From Hyphomicrobium_A sp963728165 (GTDB lineage Bacteria > Pseudomonadota > Alphaproteobacteria > Rhizobiales > Hyphomicrobiaceae), in contig CAVSIY010000006.1 in assembly GCA_963728165.1 (NCBI GenBank), positions 620,001 through 684,000 of the forward strand: 64,000 nt of DNA, given 5' to 3'. This document shows, piece by piece, positions 57,281-64,000 of this stretch. Position 1 is the first letter of the stretch. Every line of letters starts with the position of its first letter. The position numbers and the translations under genes are program-made. The notes under the pieces are model-generated. The model was not told where the DNA came from, made no database searches, and saw nothing but the letters and a program-made list of their open reading frames with translations.

Positions 57281-57439
57281 TCAGCCGAGCCACGCATACA
57301 CGCCGCCGATGACGACCGCCGCAACGGCAAGCGCCAGCGGGACCAGCGCAATCTGCAGCCACGCCTCTCGCGGCGACAACGGCCCCGTTGCCGTCTCGAA
57401 GCGCGTGGAAAGAAACCGCTTCAAATCCGGTTGTCGCAC
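57281..57439 (-). CDS. Small one-span membrane protein
   Basis: A 52-residue frame starting at GTG 57439 and ending TGA at 57281. An N-terminal soluble part (RQPDLKRFLSTRFETATG) is followed by LSPREAWLQIALVPLALAVA and a second half of the hydrophobic helix ending VIGGVYAWLG. The protein-like order (charged head, then one membrane helix to the end) is what supports it. No strong ribosome binding site is seen. Confidence 0.45.
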   Translation of the reverse strand: MRQPDLKRFLSTRFETATGPLSPREAWLQIALVPLALAVAAVVIGGVYAWLG

Positions 57440-57520
57440 TTCATGGCCAGCGGCACATCCGCCTTCATGTCCTTAGCGCGGCTGGAGGGGCGAACGCAGT
57501 CGCCCCTGAAGCCTGAAGGC

Positions 57521-57802
57521 TCAGCCCGTCGCGGTGATCAGGCTCTTGCCGTTCGTGCTCATGGTGTCATTGCCTTTGGCCATCCATGAGAAGCCCCACG
57601 GTCCGGTCACGCCGCAGTCGTCCTTGCACTCGAACGTGGCGGACTGGCCGGCGTCGATCTTCTTGACCTGCGACTTGGAGCCGTAGTCGACTCCGATGGA
57701 GACTTGCTTGCCGCTGGTGTTCTTCACGGTGACGGCGGCGGCCGGAGCCGCGAGAAGAACCAAGGCTACGGCAGATGACGTCAAAGCTTTGAAAGCAGAC
57801 AT
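57521..57802 (-). CDS. Small exported protein
   Basis: A 93-residue protein with a signal peptide (FKALTSSAVALVLLAAPAAA) and a compact mature part VKNTSGKQVSIGVDYGSKSQVKKI...FECKDDCGVTGPWGFSWMA, with two cysteines likely disulfide-linked. GGAGGAG precedes the ATG at 57802. No family is recognised; a periplasmic beta-rich binding or protective role is possible. Confidence 0.6.
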   Translation of the reverse strand: MSAFKALTSSAVALVLLAAPAAAVTVKNTSGKQVSIGVDYGSKSQVKKIDAGQSATFECKDDCGVTGPWGFSWMAKGNDTMSTNGKSLITATG

Positions 57803-58203
57803 CAACTCCTCCTGTGCTGATGAGATGTTCACTTCGACAGCAACAAGGCAGAGCATGAACGTCGCCGGGCAAGTCGAATGCATTGCGCGGCGCGCAGCAC
57901 CTGCCCCGTAGCTGAGTTGCACTTAGTGATCAGAGAGAGCGCTGCAAGTGAGGCAAATCGCTACTCACAGACACATCTTTTTGAAGTCGAAAGGCGCATG
58001 TCTCGCCGTCAAACGACGATGATCATCACGCGTGCGCGATGACCGGCAACGTCGCGATCGCCCTGAGGCCGGAGCGTGCGCGCCAGCGGATGTCGGATGC
58101 GTCCACCGCCAGAGCAAGATGAGGCCAGCGCGTAAACAACGCCTGCAGCAGGCGCGACTGGCTCTGAGGATCCTTCCCGCGCGACCTCGCGATCGAGCGA
58201 AAA
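57803..58203. other. Intergenic region between a small exported gene and the efflux permease gene
   Basis: 401 bases. Open frames on both strands are arginine-rich and lack start signals. No repeat or terminator was found. The last about 200 bases are downstream of the efflux operon. Confidence 0.45.
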
Positions 58204-59409
58204 CTATTCGTGACGCAAGGCCTCGATCGGGTCGAGACGGGCGGCGCGGCGCGCCGGGAAGTAGCCGAACACCACGCCGACGAGCGCCGAGAAGGCGAAG
58301 GCGACGAGGACGATCGAGGTGTTCAAAATAAAGGGCACTTGCAGAGCGATGGTCGCGATCCAAGCAAGTCCCAACCCGAGCACGATCCCGACGAGGCCGC
58401 CGAACAGCGACAGCACCACCGCCTCGACCAGGAACTGCAGCAGCACCTGCCGCTCGAGCGCACCGATCGCCAGGCGGATGCCGATCTCGCGCGTGCGCTC
58501 GGTCACCGACACCAGCATGATGTTCATGATGCCGATGCCGCCGACCAGCAGGCTCACGCCGGCGACGGCGCCGAGCAGGCCGGTGAGGACCTGGGTCATG
58601 CCGGTACGCGTCGCGGCGAGTTGGCTCAAGTCGCCCACGGAGAAATCATCCTCCTTTCCCGCCGTGATCCCGCGCCGCTCACGCAGCAAGCGCTCGATGT
58701 CCGCCTGAACCTTGCTGGTCTCTATCCCTTCCTCGGCGGAGACAAGGATGTCGGGGATATCGGTGTTGCCGGCAATGCGGCGCTGGAACGCCCTGAGCGG
58801 CATGATCACCGCGTCGTCCTGATCGGTGCCGAAGCTGGACTCGCCCTTGGGTTCCAACAACCCGATCACCTCGCAGGAGATCTTGTTGACGCGCAGACGG
58901 TGGCCAAGAAAATCGTAAGCACCGAACAGCTCCTGACGCACGGTCTTGCCGATGATGCAGACGGCGCGCCCTCCTCGCAACTCACTATCGAGGAACGAAC
59001 GTCCGGCCTTCAACTCCCAATCCTGCGTGACGAAGAAAGAGTTGTCGGTGCCCATGACCGTCGTGGTGCGGTTCTCCGTACCGTAGACAACGGTTGCGGA
59101 AGCCCTCGTGCGCGGCGACACCGCGCGCACGCCGCTCAGGTCAGCGCGCAGAGCCTCGATGTCGCGAATATTGAACGGTTTCGCCTCGGAGCTGGCGCGA
59201 CCGGGGCCGAACTGGCCGGGCCGCACGAACAGCAGGTTGGTGCCCAGCTTGGCCATATCGGCGGTGACTTTGGCGGTGGTGCCGTTGCCGATGGTCACCA
59301 TCGCGATGACGGCACCGACACCGATGATAATGCCGAGCACGGTCAGGAAGGAGCGCAGGGCGTTGCGCTGAATGGCCCGCAGGGCAAGCTTGAGCGTTTC
59401 CGTCAGCAT
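58204..59409 (-). CDS. MacB-type ABC transporter permease
   Basis: A 401-residue permease with one N-terminal membrane helix (SFLTVLGIIIGVGAVIAMVTIGNG), a large MacB-type periplasmic core domain (about residues 45-260) and three C-terminal helices (LLGAVAGVSLLVGGIGIMNIMLVSV). It ends GYFPARRAARLDPIEALRHE, the conserved FtsX/MacB end. It works with the ATPase upstream and the MacA-like adaptor to export substrates such as macrolides, peptides or lipids through TolC. The ATG at 59409 lies next to a palindromic element that separates it from the ATPase gene. Confidence 0.9.
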   Translation of the reverse strand: MLTETLKLALRAIQRNALRSFLTVLGIIIGVGAVIAMVTIGNGTTAKVTADMAKLGTNLLFVRPGQFGPGRASSEAKPFNIRDIEALRADLSGVRAVSPRTRASATVVYGTENRTTTVMGTDNSFFVTQDWELKAGRSFLDSELRGGRAVCIIGKTVRQELFGAYDFLGHRLRVNKISCEVIGLLEPKGESSFGTDQDDAVIMPLRAFQRRIAGNTDIPDILVSAEEGIETSKVQADIERLLRERRGITAGKEDDFSVGDLSQLAATRTGMTQVLTGLLGAVAGVSLLVGGIGIMNIMLVSVTERTREIGIRLAIGALERQVLLQFLVEAVVLSLFGGLVGIVLGLGLAWIATIALQVPFILNTSIVLVAFAFSALVGVVFGYFPARRAARLDPIEALRHE

Positions 59410-59484
59410 CTAGTGTCCTGATCGCGAAATTCGTCGTTTTGTGCCGCACGTGTGGAACGAATTTCGCGATCTGAAGGACACTAG
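59410..59484. repeat. Palindromic element 1 in the efflux operon
   Basis: The arms CTAGTGTCCT plus GATCGCGAAATTCGT (59410-59434) and their reverse complement (59457-59484) are perfect over 25 bp, apart from a TGA inserted in the right arm. The loop is 22 bases. It lies exactly between the permease ATG and the next element, and would fold into a long hairpin in the mRNA. Confidence 0.85.
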
Positions 59485-59501
59485 CAGAATCACTCTGCTA
59501 G
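59481..59501. repeat. Small inverted repeat joining the two palindromic elements
   Basis: CTAGCAGA (59481-59488) and TCTGCTAG (59494-59501) are exact complements with a five-base loop. The flanking CTAG bases are shared with palindrome 1 on the left and palindrome 2 on the right, so the three structures are contiguous. Confidence 0.75.
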
Positions 59502-59576
59502 TATGATTCAGATCGAGAAGCTCGCTTCTCGACCCAGCCGCAAATGATGTGGCGAGCTTCTCGATCATCATACTAG
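59498..59576. repeat. Palindromic element 2 in the efflux operon
   Basis: Left arm CTAGTATGAT-TCA-GATCGAGAAGCTCGC (59498-59525); right arm GCGAGCTTCTCGATC-ATCATACTAG (59552-59576). The loop is 26 bases. The architecture equals element 1: a 10-bp outer arm starting CTAGT, a three-base TCA/TGA bulge on one side, then a 15-bp inner arm starting GATCG. The terminal CTAG supplies the TAG stop codon of the ATPase gene. Confidence 0.85.
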
Positions 59577-60295
59577 GCGGCCTGCTGGTTGTTGCGCTCG
59601 TCGGCGGATATACGGCCGTCGAGGAAGCGGATGATACGGCCTGCGTAGGCGGCCATCTCCGACTCGTGCGTCACCATGACGACGGTAATGCCGCGGTCGC
59701 GGTTGAGCGCGGTCAACAGATCCATGATCTCGCGGCTCGTCTTGGTATCGAGGTTGCCGGTCGGCTCGTCGGCAAGCAGCACGGCGGGCTCGGTGACGAT
59801 GGCGCGCGCGATGGCGACGCGCTGCTGTTGACCGCCGGACAGCTCACCGGAGGTGTGATGCTCGCGGCCCTTGAGGCCGACCTGCTCCAGCGCCACAAAG
59901 GCCCTGCGGCGACGCTCGGCAAACGGCGTTCCGCGATAGATGAGCGGCAGCTCGACGTTCTCCACCGCCGTCGTGCGCGGCAACAAGTTGAACCCTTGAA
60001 AAACGAAGCCCAGAAAGTGACGGCGCAGCAGCGCGCGCCGGTTGCGGTCCAGCTGCCCGACCTCGGTGCCGTCGAAGAGATAATCGCCCGTGGTCGGCGT
60101 ATCCAGGCATCCGACGATGTTCATGGCCGTCGACTTGCCGGAGCCGGACGGGCCCATGATGGCGACGAACTCACCCGCCTCGATCTTGAGATCGATCCCG
60201 CGCAGCGCATGCACGGCAGCCTCGCCCGTGCCGTAGACCTTGGCAACGTGCCGGAGCTCGATCAGAGGAGGAGCCGGAGCATCGGGAGTATGCAA
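59573..60295 (-). CDS. MacB-type ABC transporter ATP-binding protein
   Basis: A 240-residue ATPase with Walker A MGPSGSGKST, Q-loop FVFQGFNLL, signature SGGQQQRVAIARAI, Walker B VLLADEPTGNLD and H-loop VTHES. It belongs to the LolD/MacB subgroup. The only in-frame start is TTG 60295, preceded by GAGG. It follows the MacA-like gene by 7 bases. Its stop codon is contributed by the palindromic element between it and the permease gene, so the last residues may have been altered by that insertion. Confidence 0.9.
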   Translation of the reverse strand: MHTPDAPAPPLIELRHVAKVYGTGEAAVHALRGIDLKIEAGEFVAIMGPSGSGKSTAMNIVGCLDTPTTGDYLFDGTEVGQLDRNRRALLRRHFLGFVFQGFNLLPRTTAVENVELPLIYRGTPFAERRRRAFVALEQVGLKGREHHTSGELSGGQQQRVAIARAIVTEPAVLLADEPTGNLDTKTSREIMDLLTALNRDRGITVVMVTHESEMAAYAGRIIRFLDGRISADERNNQQAA

Positions 60296-60302
60296 GGGGT
60301 CC

Positions 60303-61595
60303 TCACGTTCCGCTCTTGGCCGTGACGGTATCGACGATGACGCGCGTGCCAGGCTCGATGTCGCCTTTCACGATCTCGGTGCGCCGGCCGTCGGTGGCGC
60401 CGACGACCACCGGAACGGCTGTCGGCACCCCGTCGCGCAACACCCAAACGGTGCGATCGGGCCCATTCGCTTGCTTGCTGCTCGCTCGGCGGAAGTGCGG
60501 CCGCCCGGGCAGCAGCTTGTTCAATAAGCCACCGCTGTCCTGCTCGCTGTCCGCCTGCGGCGGCGTGAAACGGAGAGCCGCATTGGCGACAAGCAGTGCG
60601 TCCTCGATGTGCTCGACGCTGATCTCAGCGGTCGCCGTCATGCCGGGCCGGAGTAGAAGCTCGGAATTGTCTGTGGTCAGCACCGCCTTGTAGGTCACGA
60701 CACCCGACACCGTCTCCGAGCCGAAGCGCAACTGGCGGATCTCGGCCTGGAATGTGCGGTCGGGATAGGCATCGACAGTGAACGTGGCCTTCTGAGCCTC
60801 CTTGACCTTGCCGACGTCGGCCTCGTCGACGTCGACTTGAATTTCCATCTGCTTCAAGTCCTCGGCAATGGAGAACAGCACCGGGGCCTGGAAGGTGGAG
60901 GCGACCGTCTGCCCCGGTTCGACGTTGCGGGTCAGAATGACGCCGTTGATGGGCGAGCGGATGGTCGCCTTGGCGAGGTTCGTCTCGTTGAGCTGCAGAT
61001 CGGCCTCTGCCACGCCCACGTCGGCACGCGCGCTGTCGCGGGCGGCAACAGCGCGGCGGAAGGCGGCCTTGGCCGCCTCGAAATCGAAGGTGGAGGTGAT
61101 CTGCTTCTCAACCAGATTGGCCTTGCGGTTGTAGTCCTGCTCCTTCTCGGCGACGGTGGCCTCGGCCTCGGCCACCTTGGCTTTGGCGGCGTTGAGCTTG
61201 GCCCGCGAGCTGTCGACGGTTGCCTTCAGCTTGTCGGTGTCGAGCTCGGCCAGCACCTCGCCGACCTTGACCGGCGAGTTGTAGTCGACGAGCACCTTGC
61301 GCACGATGCCGGACAGCTCGCTCGACACATCGACCTGATTGGTGGGCTGCACAGAGCCCGTCGCCGTCACCAGCACGCTGAGCGAGCCGCGCGTGACCGG
61401 ATCGGTGCGGTAGCTGGTGGCAGTGTCCGACGCGCCGTTGCGAAGCAGCCATACGGCGCCCGCCGCGGCGATGACGAGCGCGGCCAGAAGCCAGTTCCTG
61501 AGGCGGAACACGCTTCTCCGGCTGTGGCTGCCCTGTTTCAGCACCCGCTCGACGTTCAGGCGCTCTGCCGCCCCCAATGGCTTGTTCATTCCCAT
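60303..61595 (-). CDS. MacA-like periplasmic adaptor (RND/HlyD family)
   Basis: A 430-residue membrane fusion protein with one N-terminal helix (LRNWLLAALVIAAAGAVWLL), a biotinyl-lipoyl-like segment (GSVQPTNQVDVSSELSGIV...DYNSPVKVGEVLAELDTDKL), a long coiled-coil hairpin (about residues 110-195), and a beta-barrel part with SPINGVILTRNVEPGQTV. It bridges the inner-membrane MacB-like pump to TolC. The ATG at 61595 is backed by AGGAG. It is first in the three-gene operon on the minus strand. Confidence 0.9.
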   Translation of the reverse strand: MGMNKPLGAAERLNVERVLKQGSHSRRSVFRLRNWLLAALVIAAAGAVWLLRNGASDTATSYRTDPVTRGSLSVLVTATGSVQPTNQVDVSSELSGIVRKVLVDYNSPVKVGEVLAELDTDKLKATVDSSRAKLNAAKAKVAEAEATVAEKEQDYNRKANLVEKQITSTFDFEAAKAAFRRAVAARDSARADVGVAEADLQLNETNLAKATIRSPINGVILTRNVEPGQTVASTFQAPVLFSIAEDLKQMEIQVDVDEADVGKVKEAQKATFTVDAYPDRTFQAEIRQLRFGSETVSGVVTYKAVLTTDNSELLLRPGMTATAEISVEHIEDALLVANAALRFTPPQADSEQDSGGLLNKLLPGRPHFRRASSKQANGPDRTVWVLRDGVPTAVPVVVGATDGRRTEIVKGDIEPGTRVIVDTVTAKSGT

Positions 61596-61727
61596 CACTC
61601 CTGCGCCAAATAGGGCGCATCCCCGGCGCGCATACCTTGATGCAGCTCAAACGGGGCAGTTTGAGGTTTTCCGTCTGCGGCCCGTCGGCGCGGGGCTCAA
61701 GCCGCTGCCGCACCGCCCAATCGAGGC

Positions 61728-63365
61728 TCAGCGGGCGCCGTCCTGCAGCTTGCTTTCGGCGACGGCCGGCAAGAGGCCCTTGGCGCGCAGGAACTCGGCT
61801 GCCACCTCGGCCGCGTTCTTCTTCTCCCCGTCGACCGACCAGTTGAGCGCCCGCATGGTGGAATTGTCGAGCACGTCCGCCAACGGGGCGATGATGGTGC
61901 GGAGCTCGGGGTGGCGGGCGAGCACGTCCTCGCGCACGACGGGAACGGCGAAGTAGGGTGGGAAAAAGCTGCGGTCGTCGCGGAGCAGCACCAGCTGCAA
62001 CGCCTCGATGCGCCCGTCGGTGGCGTAGGCCGAGATCGCGTCGACCTCGTCCTCGGCGAGCGCGCGGTACATGAGCGCCGCCTCCAGATCATAGACGCGG
62101 CCGAATTTGAGGCCGTACGCCTGGGCGAGACCGGGATAGCCGTCGGGACGCTCGGAGAACTCGGGCGTGAAGCCGGCGCGCAGGCCTTTGGCCTCGCGGG
62201 CCAGATCGGAGATCGTCGACCATCCCCGCTCCTGCGCCACGCGGCGGCGCACGGCGAGTGCATAGGCGTTGTTGATGCGGAAGGGTTTGAGCCAGACGAG
62301 GCCGAAGCGCTCTGCGTAGACCTTGCTGACGTGCTCGTAGACTGCGTCGGGGTCGTGCATCGAGGCTGCGCCCAATATCGCCGTCAGGGCGGTGCCCGTG
62401 TACTCGACATAAAGATCGATGGCGCCTTGGCGCAGCGCGTTGTGCGCAATCATGGTGCCGCCGAGACCGAAGCGGCGCTCGACCCTGAGGTCGGTGCGCG
62501 CCTCCACGAGCTGGGCGATCATCTCGGCGAGCAGCAGGTTCTCGGTGAAGTTCTTGGCGCCGATGCGCAGCGTGCCGCGATCGCTCTGCCCGGCCCCGGA
62601 GGTCACGTGCCGGACCGCTGTGGAGCCGGTCGCCGACCAGTAGGCCACGGCTCCGACGACGAGGATCAGCGCCGGCAGGGCGATCGCCATGCGGGTCGCC
62701 CAGATCTTGGCGGGCTCGCGCACGCGCCGCCGCGTCTCGATCCCCCATTGGAACGCGGCAATGGCCCCGTCGACCGCCAGCGCGAGCAGCGCCGAGGGGA
62801 TGGCGCCGAGCAGGATCAGATCGGTATTGGAGAGCGCCAGCCCGCGGTTGATGAACTGCCCCAGGCCGCCGGCGCCGATGAAGGCCGACAGCGTCGCGAT
62901 GCCGACGCCGACCACGGCCGCCGTGCGCACCCCGGCAACGACGACGGGAAGGGCGAGCGGCAGCTCGACGAGGCGCAATTGCTGCACTCCGGTCATGCCC
63001 ACGCCGCGTGCGGCCTCCCGGATCTCCGGCGCAATGCCGCGCAAGCCCGTCACGGTGTTGCGCACGATGGGAAGCAGCGCGTAGAGCGTCAGCGCGATGA
63101 TCGCCGGCAGCGCCCCGATCCGCTGCAGCATGGTGAGCAGAAGCGCCAGCATGGCGAGGCTCGGGACCGTCTGCAGAATCCCGACGGAGGCGAGCAGCGG
63201 CCGCTCGGCCCAGGCGCGCTTTGCGGCAAAGATGCCCAGCGGAATGCCGATGCTGATGGCGACGAGCGTCGAAACGCCCGTCAGCATGATGTGCTGCCCG
63301 GTGCGCAGCCACAGCTCAGGCCCGTTCGCCTCGATCACCGCCAGGATGTGGGCGGGCCCGCTCAT
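61728..63365 (-). CDS. Glycine betaine/choline-type ABC transporter, permease fused to substrate-binding domain
   Basis: A 545-residue fusion. Residues 1-about 210 form an OpuBB/ProW-like permease with several helices (GVSTLVAISIGIPLGIFAA, SLAMLALLLTMLQ, and EAA-loop-like REAARGVGMTGVQQL). After a further helix (about 218-240) comes an OpuAC-type binding domain (IGAKNFTENLLLAEMIAQLVEARTD...YVEYTGTALTAILG...FRINNAYALAVRR). Fusion of permease and binding protein is known for osmolyte importers. Substrate choice (betaine, choline, carnitine) cannot be read from sequence alone. Its start overlaps the ATPase stop by 4 bases. Confidence 0.88.
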   Translation of the reverse strand: MSGPAHILAVIEANGPELWLRTGQHIMLTGVSTLVAISIGIPLGIFAAKRAWAERPLLASVGILQTVPSLAMLALLLTMLQRIGALPAIIALTLYALLPIVRNTVTGLRGIAPEIREAARGVGMTGVQQLRLVELPLALPVVVAGVRTAAVVGVGIATLSAFIGAGGLGQFINRGLALSNTDLILLGAIPSALLALAVDGAIAAFQWGIETRRRVREPAKIWATRMAIALPALILVVGAVAYWSATGSTAVRHVTSGAGQSDRGTLRIGAKNFTENLLLAEMIAQLVEARTDLRVERRFGLGGTMIAHNALRQGAIDLYVEYTGTALTAILGAASMHDPDAVYEHVSKVYAERFGLVWLKPFRINNAYALAVRRRVAQERGWSTISDLAREAKGLRAGFTPEFSERPDGYPGLAQAYGLKFGRVYDLEAALMYRALAEDEVDAISAYATDGRIEALQLVLLRDDRSFFPPYFAVPVVREDVLARHPELRTIIAPLADVLDNSTMRALNWSVDGEKKNAAEVAAEFLRAKGLLPAVAESKLQDGAR

Positions 63366-64000
63366 TGCAGCTCCCGGAACGCTTCGAGCTGCTGCAGGGG
63401 GCGGGCGAGCAGCGCGCGCACGAAGTCCGTCTCAGGGGATTTCAAAAGCTGGCGCCGGGTCCCGACCTGCTCGAGCCGCCCCTCGTTGCACACGCCGATG
63501 CGGTCGCCGAGCAGGAACGCCTCGACAATGTCGTGGGTGACGAACACGATCGTCTTGGCGAGCTTGGCCTTGAGCCGCAGCACCTCGGCTTGCAGCGCCT
63601 CGCGCGTCAGCGCATCGAGGGCACCGAAGGGCTCGTCCATGAGGAGGTAGTCTGGGTCGGTCGCGAGCGCGCGCGCTACCGCAACGCGCTGCTGCTGGCC
63701 GCCCGAGAGCTCGGCGGGAAAGCGATGGAAGAAAGCATCGGGCTCGAGCCCGACCAGATCGAGCAGCGCGCGGGCTTTCGCCTCCCGTTGGGCTGCGGGC
63801 TCGCCGATGAGGCGCAGGCCGATGGCGACGTTGTCGGTCACCGTCATGTGCGGGAAGAGGCCGATGCCTTGGAACACGTAGCCCATGTTCCGCCTCAGCG
63901 CGATCTCGGCGTAGTCGCGCAAATCGCGGCCATCGACCTCGATTAAGCCCGAGGTGGGCTCGATGAGGCGGCTGATCAGACGCAGGATTGTGGTCTTGCC
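63362..64000 (-). CDS. Glycine betaine/choline-type ABC transporter ATP-binding protein, truncated by the window
   Basis: The visible part starts at GKTTILRLISRLIEPTSG, the end of Walker A, at the window edge. It contains the Q-loop MGYVFQGIGLFPHMTV, signature LSGGQQQRVAVARALA, Walker B YLLMDEPFGALD and H-loop FVTHDIVEAF, and ends QLEAFRELQ. It resembles OpuBA/ProV without a complete CBS module visible. It is upstream of and overlaps the fused permease/binding gene, completing an osmolyte importer. The N-terminus lies outside the window. Confidence 0.9.
   Translation of the reverse strand, partial: GKTTILRLISRLIEPTSGLIEVDGRDLRDYAEIALRRNMGYVFQGIGLFPHMTVTDNVAIGLRLIGEPAAQREAKARALLDLVGLEPDAFFHRFPAELSGGQQQRVAVARALATDPDYLLMDEPFGALDALTREALQAEVLRLKAKLAKTIVFVTHDIVEAFLLGDRIGVCNEGRLEQVGTRRQLLKSPETDFVRALLARPLQQLEAFRELQ

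Overview
The window looks like a chromosomal segment of an alphaproteobacterium of the order Hyphomicrobiales, most likely Hyphomicrobiaceae-like. The evidence is the high G+C content, the neighbourhoods cobS-cobT next to a J-domain gene and bolA, the helicase/S4/ferredoxin/CarD run, and xerD opposite aroK-aroB beside accA. All of these are arrangements familiar from that order. The genus cannot be fixed from the sequence alone.

Positions 1-15200 form a nitrogen-oxide module. It starts with the 3' part of an NNR/DNR-like Crp/Fnr regulator. Next come nnrS, a small flavin-fold protein and a Tat-exported copper nitrite reductase (nirK). The nitrate assimilation genes follow: nasT and nasS (ANTAR antiterminator and its nitrate sensor), a long untranslated leader, then narK-nirB-nirD-nasA-cobA and a porin. 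The leader carries an NtrC-like dyad, a hairpin with an A..G.. hexaloop and a strong intrinsic terminator just before narK. This is the layout expected for NasS/NasT-controlled transcription antitermination. cobA supplies siroheme precursor to NirB, and the porin could admit the anions.

Positions 15201-18900 hold tRNA-Arg(CCT), a gene-poor stretch, an orphan RTX-repeat protein and a secreted nuclease. Positions 18900-33000 are mostly minus-strand housekeeping genes: carD with a long basic tail, fdxA, an S4 protein, a SUV3-like helicase, a DUF3108 protein, cobT, cobS, a J-domain protein and a CNNM/CorC-type membrane protein. rpmB and bolA lie on the plus strand among them.

Positions 33100-39100 carry aroB and aroK on the minus strand and, on the plus strand, a one-helix protein, a large exported protein, xerD and accA. 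Positions 39295-42541 hold three consecutive YafK-type L,D-transpeptidase genes. After them come a saccharopine-dehydrogenase-like enzyme, a pair of unrecognised genes (one a likely outer-membrane barrel), a PAS-GGDEF-EAL protein and an LssY-domain protein. secA, a parvulin-type foldase, argJ and a TPMT-family methyltransferase follow, then several small exported or membrane proteins. The window ends with a MacAB-type efflux operon and an OpuB-type osmolyte importer cut by the window end.

Nine genes are interrupted by what is in every case a single extra base, including nirB twice, and in each case the protein resumes correctly in the next frame. The uniform direction and the involvement of core genes point to insertion errors in the assembly rather than gene decay. 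No CRISPR array, transposase, prophage or recognisable defence system is present. The most notable non-coding structures are the nas leader and a pair of related palindromic elements inside the efflux operon.
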